A DNA stretch of 39,507 nt, taken from NCBI GenBank assembly GCA_000482145.1, contig AUXH01000114.1, positions 1-39,507 on the forward strand, in the 5' to 3' direction. A model generated the notes under the pieces. The model saw nothing but the letters and a program-made list of their open reading frames with translations, was not told the DNA's origin and ran no database searches. This document shows positions 29,184 to 38,778 of the stretch, one piece after another. The translations under genes were made by a program, and so were the position numbers. Origin of the DNA: Strigomonas culicis. Its lineage: Eukaryota; Euglenozoa; Kinetoplastea; Trypanosomatida; Trypanosomatidae. Each line of letters begins with the position of its first letter. Within the stretch, counting starts at the first letter, position 1.

Positions 29184-30005
29184 ATGTCTGACTACGAAGA
29201 CGACTTCGATGACTCCGATAGCCGTCGGTCTTCTTCCTTCTCGTCCTCCTCCTCTTCGGATCTTCCGGTGGCCGTGACCGTCTTGCCGCCGCAGCCGCCC
29301 GCGCTCCCGCCGTTGGCCGCGACCGGCGCAAACGCGAACAACACCTCCGAGCCCCCGCGCAACTCCATCAGCGCCCCGCGGCTGGTCGCGCCGACCGGCC
29401 AGCGCAACAACTCGTCCAGCTCCGCGCAGAACAACAACAGCACCAGCACCAGCAGGAGTATCCACCAGTCGAACATGACGACGGCGGAGATCATTCTCTC
29501 GGAGAAGGACGAGGCCGAGCGGCGGCGGCAGAACGCCGCGGGCGCGCCATTCGATGTGTTCGACCATCTGCAGAGCGCACAGGCCAACCGCGCGGCGCCG
29601 CGCGGCTCCGTGCCGAGCACCAAGAGCAAGAATTCCATCTCCGGCGCGCCGGCGCGCGACATGCTCTCGCCGCTTCACTCGGCGGACGCGGCCGGCGTGC
29701 GGCTGCCGCTGCCGGCGAGTGAGCGCAACTCGCCGCACTGCAGCGTGGGCTCCGACATGGATGCGTCGTCCGGCGACCCGCAGCGGCAGCTGGACCAGGC
29801 AGAGAAGCTCGCGATCGTGAAGACGCAGCAGGACTGCTCCAGCTCCTACGCATCCTCCGTCCCGGACTCCTCCAGCAGCCGCGTCAGCAACGCCTCCGCG
29901 GGTGCACATGGGCTGCCAAAGGTCGTGAGGCATCCACGCCGCCGCCGCCGCGGCGCACGCCCACGCCGTCGCCGCCGTCCACGCCCATCACGCCATCCAC
30001 CGTGA
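29184..30005 (+). pseudogene. 5' part of a frameshifted acidic/coiled-coil gene
   Basis: The start MSDYEDDFDDSDSRR is followed by a long Ser run, Pro/Ala-rich stretches and a helical segment (TAEIILSEKDEAERRRQN, about 93-110). A Ser-rich end (SYASSVPDSSSSRVSNAS) follows. From about 29925 the frame turns into an Arg/Pro string and stops at 30003-30005. At that same place the -1 frame becomes a regular Thr-Pro linker and stays open for another 1.9 kb. The two parts therefore look like one gene of about 890 codons with one base missing (or two extra) in the GC-rich stretch 29915-29950. Causes could be an assembly error, a true mutation or programmed frameshifting. The family is unknown; acidic-start coiled-coil proteins are common among cytoskeletal and flagellar components, but that is only suggestive. 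Confidence 0.65.
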
Positions 30006-31858
30006 CACCGCCTACCCCGCGCACCCCGACGCCGCGCACTCCGACGCCGCCACCGTTGTCGCTGCCGCCGCTGCCGAACCCGGCGGCGAAGAAGAAGCGG
30101 CGCGTCGTTGATGCACATGTGGGGCAGACGGACGACGTCACCAGCTTCCAGAACGACGGCCAGCTGCCCTCCGCGCGGATGAAGAAGAAAAAGCAGAGCA
30201 TCGGCTCCGTCGTCACGCCCAGCGCGGAGGACGCGATGCGCCAGAACCTGCTCAAGCAAATCCGCGTGGTGAAGAGCTCCATCCACGACTGGAACACCAA
30301 GATAGATGCGCTCGGCGCGGCGGGGGAGCAGAGCCGCCGGCAGAACCAGCGGCGTGGCAACAAGGGCGACGAGCAGCGGTCGCATCTCGTGGCGCAGCGC
30401 ACACAGCTAGAGGCGGAGAACCGGCGGCTGGAGGAGCAGCGCGCCCTGAAGGCGGAGGGCGGCGACGGCACCGGTGTGCTCGTGCTGGTGCAGCGCGCGG
30501 AGGACCAGCTCAAACAGAAGCAGCAGAAGCTCGCCCAGATGCGGGATGCGCTGCGCCAGATGAGCCGCCGCGACAAGCGCGCCGCGCACACCATCGAGGA
30601 GCAGTACAAGCGGCAGCCGTCAGAGGAGGAGCTTCAGGAGAAGATCGTGAACGAGAACATATACAGCCAGGCCGGCATCGAGAACCGCCGCCGTGAGCTG
30701 ATGCGGCAGATCCGCGAGACCGTGAAGACAAAAGATGCGCTGCAGGAGAAGTGCGACAAGCTGCAGAAAGACGTCGACGCGCGGCAGGTCAACATCAACG
30801 TGAAGGCTTACATGGAGCTCAAGGCGCAGCATGAGGCGAACAACAAGACGCTGGAGCGGCTGCGCGCGGCGATCGCGGTCTACACCGCCGCGGTGAAGGA
30901 GCCCAGCGGCCAAACCCCGCGCCGCCAGCCGAGCGCGGCGATCAACGTCGAAATGGACGAGAACGATTTGTTAGATGAGTTCTTCAAAAAGCAGCGCGCC
31001 GCGCTGCTCAGTGAAATCGACGAACTGAACGTAAAGATCCGTCAACGGGAGGATAAGATTTATAGCAATAAAAACAACGGCAAGCCGCCCCCGGCATCCG
31101 AGGCAGTGAGCGCCACTCCGATGCGCAAAGTATCTCGGGCGAGCGACAGGGAGGTATCGCCGCGGAAGGGAAAGGCGCGCACTCCATCGCACGACTCGCC
31201 GCGCACGCCGCAGATGAATAAAAAGGCGAACAACAACAACGTGGGGAAGAAGCGCACCTCCGCGCTGAGCTCCGCTGGCGACCGCAACAATAAGAACAAC
31301 AAGAACAAGCCGAGGAAGGACAGCAACAACAACCATCACGCGGAGCTCGAACTGCTCCTCGATGAACGAAGGACTAGCAGCGCCCCCACGGCCATCAGTA
31401 TACCCAGTGGAGAGGGCAACAACCATGATGCGGATAACCACGACGCCTCCGGCGCCAAGCGGGTGATCAACTCCAAGTACAAGCAAGCGGAACTGAACCC
31501 CATCGAGTTGAAGGAAAAGTTCCGCGGCTATGGCAGCTCCGAGGTCGTCGATGAGGCCGACGATGATGTGCTGCGGGACAGTCTGAAAGATATGTTGGAT
31601 AACTTGGATGGCAAACAGAAACACTTAGCGCATCTCAATGAGGAGGATATTGAAATCTCGGACGAGGCCTCACTCGAGCCAACCCCGCTGCCGTCATCGA
31701 GGCATCCCAAGGGCGGCGACAAACCCACACCGAAGAACGCGAGGCGTAATAGTAACCATGAGAGCGACATCATGGACGAGGATGGCGATGGCGACGATGT
31801 AGATGGTGAAGAGGCTGGCGCGTCGGGTCGCGCAACACCGTTATGGCTCCGCGTGTAG
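29930..31858 (+). pseudogene. 3' part of the frameshifted gene: coiled-coil protein
   Basis: This part is open in the -1 frame relative to the preceding part. It begins with STPPPPRRTPTPSPPSTP and further TPRTP repeats, then a basic KKKRR element. A long coiled-coil spans roughly 30210-31070 (NLLKQIRVVKSSIHDWNTKI, ENRRRELMRQIRETVKTKD, KAYMELKAQHEANNKTLERL). A Lys/Asn/Ser-rich low-complexity region follows at about 31060-31330. The end is an acidic tail with NPIELKEKFRGYGSSEV and DSLKDMLDNLD. No ATG or splice acceptor precedes the Thr-Pro linker, so it is unlikely to be a separate gene; the first internal ATG is at 30179. If the frameshift is real, a shorter product from 30179 is conceivable. 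I do not recognise the family. Confidence 0.65.
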
Positions 31859-32339
31859 GCGCCCGGAGAGGACGAAGATAATACAACAAAAAAAAAAGTA
31901 TACACACCTTTTAAAAAAATATATATAGATTATCATTACTCTTTTTCCTTGATTTATTGTACTAGAAAGAAACATGCTTTTCGTTTTTTTTTTCTCTTGT
32001 TATGTCTTTCATCCTTTAAAATCATAAAATGTATATGTATATCGATATATATATATATATGAATATATATGTGTGTATTGTATATAATGAGCACTCCCAG
32101 AAACAACAAGTAACATTACTCTTCCCTATCAGTTTAAAACAAACAAAAAAAGAAGTAAGAAAAAAGAAAAGAGCATAATAAAAAGATAAAACGTCTTTCA
32201 AATGTACAAATGTGTGTTCAGTACGCTTACTCGCACTGCATCTCCTTCTCTCTCTCTATCTCTCTTTTTCTTTTCGTTTTTCGGTTTTTGCGAAGCCCCC
32301 CTCAACCGAATTAAAAGAAAGAACCAAAAGCAGCGCACC
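31859..32339 (+). promoter_or_regulatory. Intergenic region with (AT)n repeat and trans-splice acceptor that decides the carrier start
   Basis: An (AT)n run lies at about 32045-32060. A long pyrimidine tract at about 32240-32289 is followed by AG at 32294-32295. An ATG at 32202 is in frame with the carrier gene, but the codons between it and the acceptor are the pyrimidine tract itself and read as a Ser/Leu/Phe string. The spliced mRNA would not contain that ATG, so the gene starts at 32340 with a 5' UTR of about 44 nt. Confidence 0.7.
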
Positions 32340-33365
32340 ATGGCCACAGCGGCGGCGCCAGCGCCCAAGACAAGCGAGGTACAGCACGCGCCGTGGGTAG
32401 ACGTCGTGGCGGGCGGCAGCGGCGGCAGCATTGCAAAGAGTCTTCTGAGTCCGTTCCAGCGCATCGTCGTGCTGCAGCAGCTCGGCGAGCACCGGCAGTA
32501 CAACTCTATGGGCAAACTCATCCGCCACATCTACGAGAAGGACGGGCTTCGCGGGTTCTGGAAAGGCAACTGGACGAGCATGATTCTCCGCGTGCCGTAC
32601 AGCGGCATCCAGTTCCTCCTCTACACACAGACCAAGTTCTTCTTTCAGAACCACTTTGTCGGCGCGGCGGCAGACCCGTCGCGGCCGCCGAGCGCGAACG
32701 CGGAGATGGTCGAGAAGTTCGTCATGAAGTGCGGCGCCGGCGGCATCTCCGCGACGGTGGCGGGCGCGCTGGTGTACCCCGGCGAGGTGGTGCGGCTCCG
32801 CCTCATGTCCGGCGACCCGCAGTACCGCAAGATCATGGCGACCGTGCGCTCCGTGTACAAGGAAACCCACTCGCTGAAGAACTTTTACAGCGGCCTCGGC
32901 GCCTCCCTTATGCAGCGCGTGCCAGACATTTTGGTCAGCTTCGCGACTTATGAGACCGTGAAGTACGCGATCATGGACCACCCCGGCGTTGACTTCTACT
33001 TCTTCCAGCCTCTCTTTGCGGCCTACCACCGCTACCGCGGCGCGGGGGCGGAGGTGGCGCAGGGGGAGCGCCGCGTGAAGAACATCGTCGCGACGATGGC
33101 GGGCGGCTCCCTCGCCGCCCTCGCCTCCATCGCCGTCGCCTTCCCACTCGACGTGGCGAAGCGGCGGCTCGGCATGTCCGGCATGCTCAAGTCGCAAAAG
33201 CGCTATAGTGGTGTGAGGGATGTGCTGCGCACCATCTACGCGGAGGAGGGCGTGCGGGGGTGGTACGCCGGCGCGAAGGTCGAAGCCCTCCGCTGCGTCC
33301 CACAGGTCGTGCTCATGTGGTTTCTCATCGAAGGCATCCAGGACTACCTGACGAAACACGTGTGA
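32340..33365 (+). CDS. Mitochondrial carrier family (SLC25) protein
   Basis: Carriers of this family exchange metabolites or nucleotides across the mitochondrial inner membrane. The 341 residues form three repeats of about 100. Repeat signatures (P-x-[DE]-x-x-[KR]) are present in repeat 2 (P147-G-E149-V-V-R152) and repeat 3 (P269-L-D271-V-A-K274). Repeat 1 reads P38-F-Q40-R-I-V43 and lacks both charged positions, so it cannot form the normal matrix salt bridge. Second-half motifs follow in each repeat: EKDGLRGFWKGN with the helix ILRVPYSGIQFLLY, then KNFYSGLGASLMQRVP, then EEGVRGWYAGAKVEALRCVP. An Ala/Pro-rich N-terminus of about 20 residues precedes helix 1. Some spacing resembles the CoA/nucleotide carrier branch, but the substrate cannot be assigned. 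Confidence 0.9.
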   Translation: MATAAAPAPKTSEVQHAPWVDVVAGGSGGSIAKSLLSPFQRIVVLQQLGEHRQYNSMGKLIRHIYEKDGLRGFWKGNWTSMILRVPYSGIQFLLYTQTKFFFQNHFVGAAADPSRPPSANAEMVEKFVMKCGAGGISATVAGALVYPGEVVRLRLMSGDPQYRKIMATVRSVYKETHSLKNFYSGLGASLMQRVPDILVSFATYETVKYAIMDHPGVDFYFFQPLFAAYHRYRGAGAEVAQGERRVKNIVATMAGGSLAALASIAVAFPLDVAKRRLGMSGMLKSQKRYSGVRDVLRTIYAEEGVRGWYAGAKVEALRCVPQVVLMWFLIEGIQDYLTKHV

Positions 33366-33748
33366 GGGGGAGGGATGGAAAAAAAAAATAGAAAACAATC
33401 TTCCCTCAGAGGGAGGGGGGGGGAAGACTGCGTGCGTGTGCATCCACCGGTAGCATGCTTGTATAGATTATATAAAGCTAATTAACGTGTATAGAAAAAC
33501 ATACATATATTTGTAAATGCTAATAAAAGTAAAATGGGAGTACCACTCAATTCTTTTTTTTTTTGCGTTGCTTTTTTTTTTTTTTGAGAATCTATCCATT
33601 CTGTATGTACACACATTACACGAGAGAATAAACCCGGGTGAAAAAAAAAACTCTACAGTGAATTCTTCAAAAAAAAAAGTATTTCTCCTCTTCTCTTCTA
33701 TTATTCCTATCATCTGTAACAACAAAACAGCAACCAAAAAAAAAGCTC

Positions 33749-33781
<33 letters not shown>

Positions 33782-33827
33782 TATTTTTCTTTTACAAATA
33801 AGAAAGAAAAAGAAAAAAGAGAGAGCC
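33366..33827 (+). other. Intergenic region, carrier to RPN9, with (TTA)n repeat
   Basis: After the stop there is a G-rich block (33364-33424), then AT-rich sequence with T-runs near 33553-33585. A pure (TTA)n microsatellite lies at 33751-33779. Right after it comes a short pyrimidine stretch and AG at 33801-33802, about 25 nt before the ATG at 33828; the repeat therefore sits where the pyrimidine tract is expected. No gene is seen. Confidence 0.55.
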
Positions 33828-35288
33828 ATGCAGCAGGAAAAAGCCGAAGCCTATCTGCTCGAGATGGTCAGTCTTCTGCAGTCGCAGGGGGAGGCCGTGA
33901 TCAGCAGCCAACTAGAAATCATCGTGCGCGAGCTCTCCGTGCGGCACTACCACGAGGCCTCCGCCGTGCTGCTGCAGCTCCTGTTGACGGAGCTCACGCA
34001 GACGGCGGCCGACACCGACCGCTATAACTTCATCCGCGCCCACGCCTTCGAGATCCACCAGAACCTCATCCTCTCCATTCGCGCGGACATCTCACCGATT
34101 GTGTATGTGAAGATGGTCGACCTCATTGCTTTTGCGCAGCTGCATGCCGCCGGCGCCGGCGCCTTCGACGACGCGACCTATCAGAAGGCCCTCGGGTTGG
34201 TGGAAAGCGCCCAGCGGTCACTGAGCGGACAGGGCAGCCTGCAGGGCCGCCACGCCGCGCAGTGCATCCACGCGCACCTGCTCCTCGAGCATACCATGCA
34301 CGATGAGGCCGCCGTCTTTGCGGCGCTGCGCGCGCACCAGCCGGCGGCGGCGTCGACGCCGCAGCTGACGTTCCAGGAGGCGGTGCGGCTGCTGTCGGCG
34401 GTGCCCGGCAGCCCGCCGCACCAGGCGCGCAAGCTCCTGGAGGATACGGAGCAGTTCGCCAACTCGCTGCAGCTACATGACGTGGAGGCGGTGCTGCTGT
34501 ATCTCCTGAGTAAGGCGCGCGGAAAGGACTACGAGCTGCGGCGGCAGTACACCCTTTACTACCAGAACAGCTTTGACATGCTCAACTGCATGAAGAAGGC
34601 GGAGATGCAGCTCACCGCGGTGGAGCGGCAGCAGCTGGCGTACAAGACGATTCTCTGTGCCTTCCTCAGCGACAGCATCTTCAACTTTGGGAAGTTCATG
34701 CAGTGCGAGGAGCTCCACGACGCGCTGCAGGCCGCCGCCGCGCGGCACGCCGCGGCGCCGAACATGGGCTGGGCGATGCAGTGGGTTCAGCAGTGCAGTG
34801 AAGGCGAGGTCGACGCCTTCGAGGCCTACTTCGCTCAGCACCGCGCGGTGATCGAGGAAGCGATTGTTAGCTTTGCCTTCGGCGGTGGTGCGCGGACGGA
34901 GCTGCAGGCCCAGCAATGCGAAGAGATCTTCGCGTCCATCTTCAAGAAGGTGCGGCTCATGGCGCTGCTCCACCTCATTTTCTACACCCCCATCCACAAA
35001 TGTGTCTTCACCTTTCAGCAGATCGCGGAGCGCTGCCGCATCCGCGAGTCGGACGAGGTGGAGCTGCTGCTGCTGACCGCCATGGCGCAGGGCATTGTGC
35101 GCGGGTCCATGGACGGCCTGACGCAGACGGTGACGCTGTCGTGGGTGGAGCCGCGGCTCCTCGGCCATCGTGAGGTGCGCGAGCTGGCGGAGCATATGCG
35201 CAGCTGGCGCACGCACACAGAGGCCGCGCGCGCGCAGGTGCACGAAGCCATCTTAGAGGTCCATGCACAGCAGCAGGCCCAGATTTGA
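33828..35288 (+). CDS. RPN9: 26S proteasome regulatory subunit RPN9 (PSMD13-like), PCI domain
   Basis: RPN9 is a PCI-domain subunit of the 19S lid, helping to hold the lid horseshoe together. The first about 270 residues are helical repeats typical of PCI subunits, ending in a region with YTLYYQNSFDMLNC. The diagnostic RPN9/PSMD13 stretch LSDSIFNFGKFMQCEEL lies near 279-295, like the SxxxFNFGELL of animal PSMD13. The PCI winged-helix part follows at about 370-445: IFKKVRLMALLHLIF, then TFQQIAERCRIRESDEVELL, AMAQGIVRGSMDG and LSWVEPRLL. A last helix packs as in other lid subunits. At 486 residues it is about 100 longer than yeast and human RPN9. The extra length is Ala/Gln-rich loops around 130-205 and 300-365. 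The start is the first ATG after AG at 33801-33802. Confidence 0.88.
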   Translation: MQQEKAEAYLLEMVSLLQSQGEAVISSQLEIIVRELSVRHYHEASAVLLQLLLTELTQTAADTDRYNFIRAHAFEIHQNLILSIRADISPIVYVKMVDLIAFAQLHAAGAGAFDDATYQKALGLVESAQRSLSGQGSLQGRHAAQCIHAHLLLEHTMHDEAAVFAALRAHQPAAASTPQLTFQEAVRLLSAVPGSPPHQARKLLEDTEQFANSLQLHDVEAVLLYLLSKARGKDYELRRQYTLYYQNSFDMLNCMKKAEMQLTAVERQQLAYKTILCAFLSDSIFNFGKFMQCEELHDALQAAAARHAAAPNMGWAMQWVQQCSEGEVDAFEAYFAQHRAVIEEAIVSFAFGGGARTELQAQQCEEIFASIFKKVRLMALLHLIFYTPIHKCVFTFQQIAERCRIRESDEVELLLLTAMAQGIVRGSMDGLTQTVTLSWVEPRLLGHREVRELAEHMRSWRTHTEAARAQVHEAILEVHAQQQAQI

Positions 35289-35983
35289 ACATGCACACAC
35301 GGATAACAAAGTAATTCTTATTATTATTATTATTATTTTTGAAAGAGAAAAAAGAGAAAAAAGGAGAGAAGATAGAGAGAGAAAGAGTGTGTGCGGAGGA
35401 GATCGAAAAGGAAGAAGCGAACATGTAAAAGAGGGTCGGTGGTCTTCTTTGTGCAGTGTTTGTTTGTGTTTCCTTCTTTTTTCTTTTTTTTTATCTTTTG
35501 TGTGTGCGTGTGTCTGTGGTATTTATTATAGAAAAAGAAGAAGGAAGAAAGCTGCAGCGGCTTTTTCGTTTCTTTCTTTCTTTTGACTTTCCCTTTGGTT
35601 GGTGTTGTTTGGGTGTGGGTGTGATCTTAGACTTTTCTTGTTATTATTATTATTATGGTGTGTATGTGTGTTTTGTATTTATCATCAGATTATTTATAAT
35701 AATAATAATAAACAAAAAAAAATAAGAAAGAGCAAAGGAAGCAAAATAATCCACTGTATATGTGCGTTCTAGTAATAGTTCTTCGCTTCTTCACTTCATT
35801 TGTTTCTTTATGTATGTAATCATTGTTTCTTCTTCCTTCCTCTCCATTTTTTTCTTTTTCTTTTTCTCTATTCCTTAACAGTCGGTTTGAAGTCATATAT
35901 ACATTTTTTTATAAATTGTAGTTTTAGTATACCTCTATAACAAATAGAAGAAAAAAAGGAAAAGAAAAAGAAACTCTTACTCC
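35289..35983 (+). promoter_or_regulatory. Intergenic region with ATT/AAT repeats and strong trans-splice acceptor
   Basis: The 695 nt contain (TTA)n at about 35318-35337, purine-rich sequence 35339-35440, and T- and GT-rich sequence to about 35640. Further ATT/AAT runs lie at 35640-35656 and 35698-35711. A pyrimidine tract at about 35824-35877 ends with CAG, AG at 35880-35881, giving about 102 nt of 5' UTR. No gene is seen. Confidence 0.6.
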
Positions 35984-37312
35984 ATGTCTTCTCTCGTGTG
36001 GGAGTGCCTTGCGTGTCACCACCAGTATCCGCTGATCGATGACGACGATCGGAATAGTGATTCGTCCACTTCTTGCGCAAAAGACTATGGCTCCATAATC
36101 ACCTCCTACATCGAGAAGATAAAGCAGCATCAAATGGCGCTGTCCGCGATGGCTGCCATCGACGCTCGGCTTGTGCCACGCGGCAGCACCAGCAACAAAC
36201 ACCTTAGTAATAACAAAAACAAGAATTCGACCATCGCCGTGCAGAACCCGGCATCGCCGCTGCCGCGCTCGGATGCCTATCCGAATCATAGCTGTAGCCC
36301 GGTGCTGCCGATCAACGAGGAAGAAGAATTGTTTGGGTCCGCGGAGGGGTGGCTGCCGCCGCTTTCGCTCGGCGGCTCACCCGTCACACCGACCCGCCCA
36401 GACACAAACACGATCCAGCAGTACATCAACGACGGCGACAAGCCCATCGCGATGGGGAGGACGTCGGCCACCGCCACCCGCCCCCCGACCGTGAAAATCA
36501 ATCCAACGCTGGACATTGAAATTCTGTTTCTGCAGGATCAGATCGTGGGTAAACGGGAGATGCGCTTCTGCACCTTCTGTGACTACGTGCGCTGCGCGGA
36601 GATCCGCCAGCGGCGGCGGGTGCCCACCATCGCGGTGGACACGTACACCAGCGATGGCGAGGCGGGTGCAGCGGAGGAGCGGGAGCGGCCGTGGCAGGCA
36701 GCGCCGGGCGGCCCATCCCGCGCCAACACCCATCCTGCCACGAACCACGTACTGAACACCCCCCTGACACTTGTCAGCGCCTATGTAGGAAAGCTGTTCG
36801 CGTCGCTCTTCAGTCCGCGCCTCCCACCGCCGGTCGCCGCCGCGGCGCCCGAGCGCGACGCGCGCGCGGACAGACTCGAAAAAAAAGACCGCCGAGAGGT
36901 GGTGGAGGACGAGGATGCGGCGCTGGCCGCTGCGCTGCTGCGCGTGCTGCTGCCGCCGCCGCTGTACGGGCGGTACGCCGAGGCTCTGCCGCACCATCCC
37001 CACATACAGATGAATACACCCGATACTAACACCTCCGTGCTGACGTCGTCCTCCTCTTCCTTCGCGACCGCGGCGACGGCGGAGGGGGCGGCCCACCACA
37101 AAAAGAGGGGTGTGTCCTTCGCTACGCTGTTCCGATCGGTTGTACACGGACTGGATAAGGAGGGGATACGCGCCGCCCGGATGCGGATTGGCAAGATGAT
37201 GGAGGAACTCGCAATGGAGTGTGACGAGCGCATGGAGGAAGACGACGAGGAGGACGACGGAGAACGGGAAGGAGTGGAACAAGAATCGGTAACGCGCGTG
37301 CCTCCGTCGTAA
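35984..37312 (+). CDS. Unknown 442-residue protein with two separated CxxC pairs
   Basis: I do not recognise a family. The N-terminus MSSLVWECLACHHQY gives a CxxC pair at Cys8 and Cys11 with two following His. A second pair, Cys196 and Cys199, lies in MRFCTFCDYVRC with a further Cys at 205. The two knuckles could together hold one zinc, as in a split zinc ribbon, with a Ser/Asn/Pro-rich loop of about 185 residues between them. Another helical block (HVLNTPLTLVSAYVGKLFASL) lies at about 250-270. Ala/Arg-rich and Ser-rich linkers follow, then a helix near 380-420 (FATLFRSVVHGLDKEGIRAA). The tail is strongly acidic (MEEDDEEDDGEREG), ending TRVPPS. Codon use is GC-rich like the neighbours. Zinc binding is inference from the Cys spacing. 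Confidence 0.78.
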   Translation: MSSLVWECLACHHQYPLIDDDDRNSDSSTSCAKDYGSIITSYIEKIKQHQMALSAMAAIDARLVPRGSTSNKHLSNNKNKNSTIAVQNPASPLPRSDAYPNHSCSPVLPINEEEELFGSAEGWLPPLSLGGSPVTPTRPDTNTIQQYINDGDKPIAMGRTSATATRPPTVKINPTLDIEILFLQDQIVGKREMRFCTFCDYVRCAEIRQRRRVPTIAVDTYTSDGEAGAAEERERPWQAAPGGPSRANTHPATNHVLNTPLTLVSAYVGKLFASLFSPRLPPPVAAAAPERDARADRLEKKDRREVVEDEDAALAAALLRVLLPPPLYGRYAEALPHHPHIQMNTPDTNTSVLTSSSSSFATAATAEGAAHHKKRGVSFATLFRSVVHGLDKEGIRAARMRIGKMMEELAMECDERMEEDDEEDDGEREGVEQESVTRVPPS

Positions 37313-38778
37313 CAACACCGTTTCTTTTGTTTTTGTTTTCTTTTTAATTAATTATTCATTTAGCTTGTAGAGAGAGAAAAACAAGAAATCCATGCATTAT
37401 ACAACTAAATCTTAAAAACAAATGCATTGGAAACACAAAAGCAAAGGTGACGATTTCTCCCTTTTTCTTCTTTCATTGTTTCTTTTTTTGTTTTGTTTTG
37501 TTTTTTTGCTTCTTTTCTGTTACCAAAGTGGGGGCATATAAATGAATGTGTAAGAACGCTTACTCCTTTTTTTTTCAGTGTTTCTTTTTTCATGTTTTCC
37601 CTTTTTTTTTTATCACGAATCCTTTTATGATTATTCATTATGATAACCATCTTTACCATCAAAACATAACACAAAAAAAGAATAGTATAATCATTTTTTC
37701 TTATATATAATACTAATACTAATACTAATACTAATACTAATAATAATAATAATAAGCATTGTGAAGGGAAGATGAATCATTTATTCATTAGTACTTCTAA
37801 GGGATAACTATACTGTGTTTGTATTCTTCATCTTCTTCTTTTTTTCCTCCACACTTTCTTTTTTCTTCTTTGTTGTCGCTCATCACGTATTCCCTTACTA
37901 CGGGTTTTACCATTACTACGATCTGTGTTGTTCGTTTTTCTTTTTTACATCCACTTCTTACTTCCCTCAGAAGAAGAAAAGGCAAACGAACAGTGAAAAA
38001 CAAAAGCGAAATGGAATCTTGAAAACCGTATTCATAACCGTAATGGTTCTGTTTTGTCATTAGTATATTATTGTTTGTTGTTTGTTCCCTTTTTATATAT
38101 GTTCTGTTTGGTCCATCTGTACGAATATATATTTTTTTCATGTAACATGTTTGTTATTTTTTTGGTCTTTCAGTTTTTAATTATTCAACTTCATGAAAAC
38201 TGTAAATACTATTTATATATATTGCTTTAAAAAAAAATGTAACATTGCATCGTAGTATGGACTCCGTTTCCCTGTAATTCTATTATTGTATATGGTATCC
38301 TCTTCCTCCCCCTCCTCTTCTTTATTCCTCATCTTGTTGTTGTTCAGCAGAAAAAAAGTGAGTAGACTCTTTCTAATTTGTTTCTCTCTCTTTTTTTTTC
38401 CGTTATCCTTTTTTTCTCCCAGTATTTGTCTAGAAAGGAAAAAAGGGGTAAGGAAAGGGGGAAAAAGAAACACAATCAGAGAGAGGTTCCTTACATATAA
38501 ACACATAGAAGATACTTTTTTGAAAAGTAAACGACTTGAAAACTTATTGGTTTGCTTTTTCGCCTTTTATCCGTTTTTTAAAAACTTCTTTGTGATCCTT
38601 CTCTTTCTTCATTTTAGAAAGAAAGACGAATACAAAAGGACATCTAAAACGCCTGTACACATTATTATCTTTTTTTAATTCAATAATCACCTTTTTTTTA
38701 TATATAAAGGAACTCGAAACTAAAATTTTATTCCTCTCTATACATATATAAATATATCTATAGGTGCCCACACACCGT
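37313..38778 (+). other. Long AT-rich intergenic region (1.47 kb) with acceptor for the RING gene
   Basis: This is the largest gap in the window. It holds many T-runs and a hexamer-to-trimer repeat (listed separately). Short frames of up to about 130 codons on both strands are built from pyrimidine or purine tracts. No tRNA boxes or conserved-looking gene were found. The last acceptor is AG at 38762-38763 after TTCCTCTCTATAC and TA-rich sequence, leaving only about 15 nt of 5' UTR; an earlier AG after the T-run near 38690-38699 (at about 38708) is an alternative. Part may be a long 3' UTR of the preceding gene. Confidence 0.5.
37711..37755 (+). repeat. (TACTAA)5 followed by (TAA)5
   Basis: Five perfect copies of the hexamer TACTAA at 37711-37740 run directly into five TAA trimers at 37741-37755. 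The hexamer probably arose from the trimer by a T-to-C change and unit expansion. It lies in non-coding sequence. Confidence 0.9.

Noticed and set aside
38286..38678. 130-codon + frame in the long gap before the RING gene
   Set aside because: It begins at a non-ATG codon and is mostly Ser/Phe/Leu from pyrimidine runs; composition differs from real genes in the window.
37313..38778. tRNA or other small RNA gene in the longest gap
   Set aside because: No B-box-like GGTTCGA sequence, acceptor-stem pairing or other RNA hallmark was found by eye.
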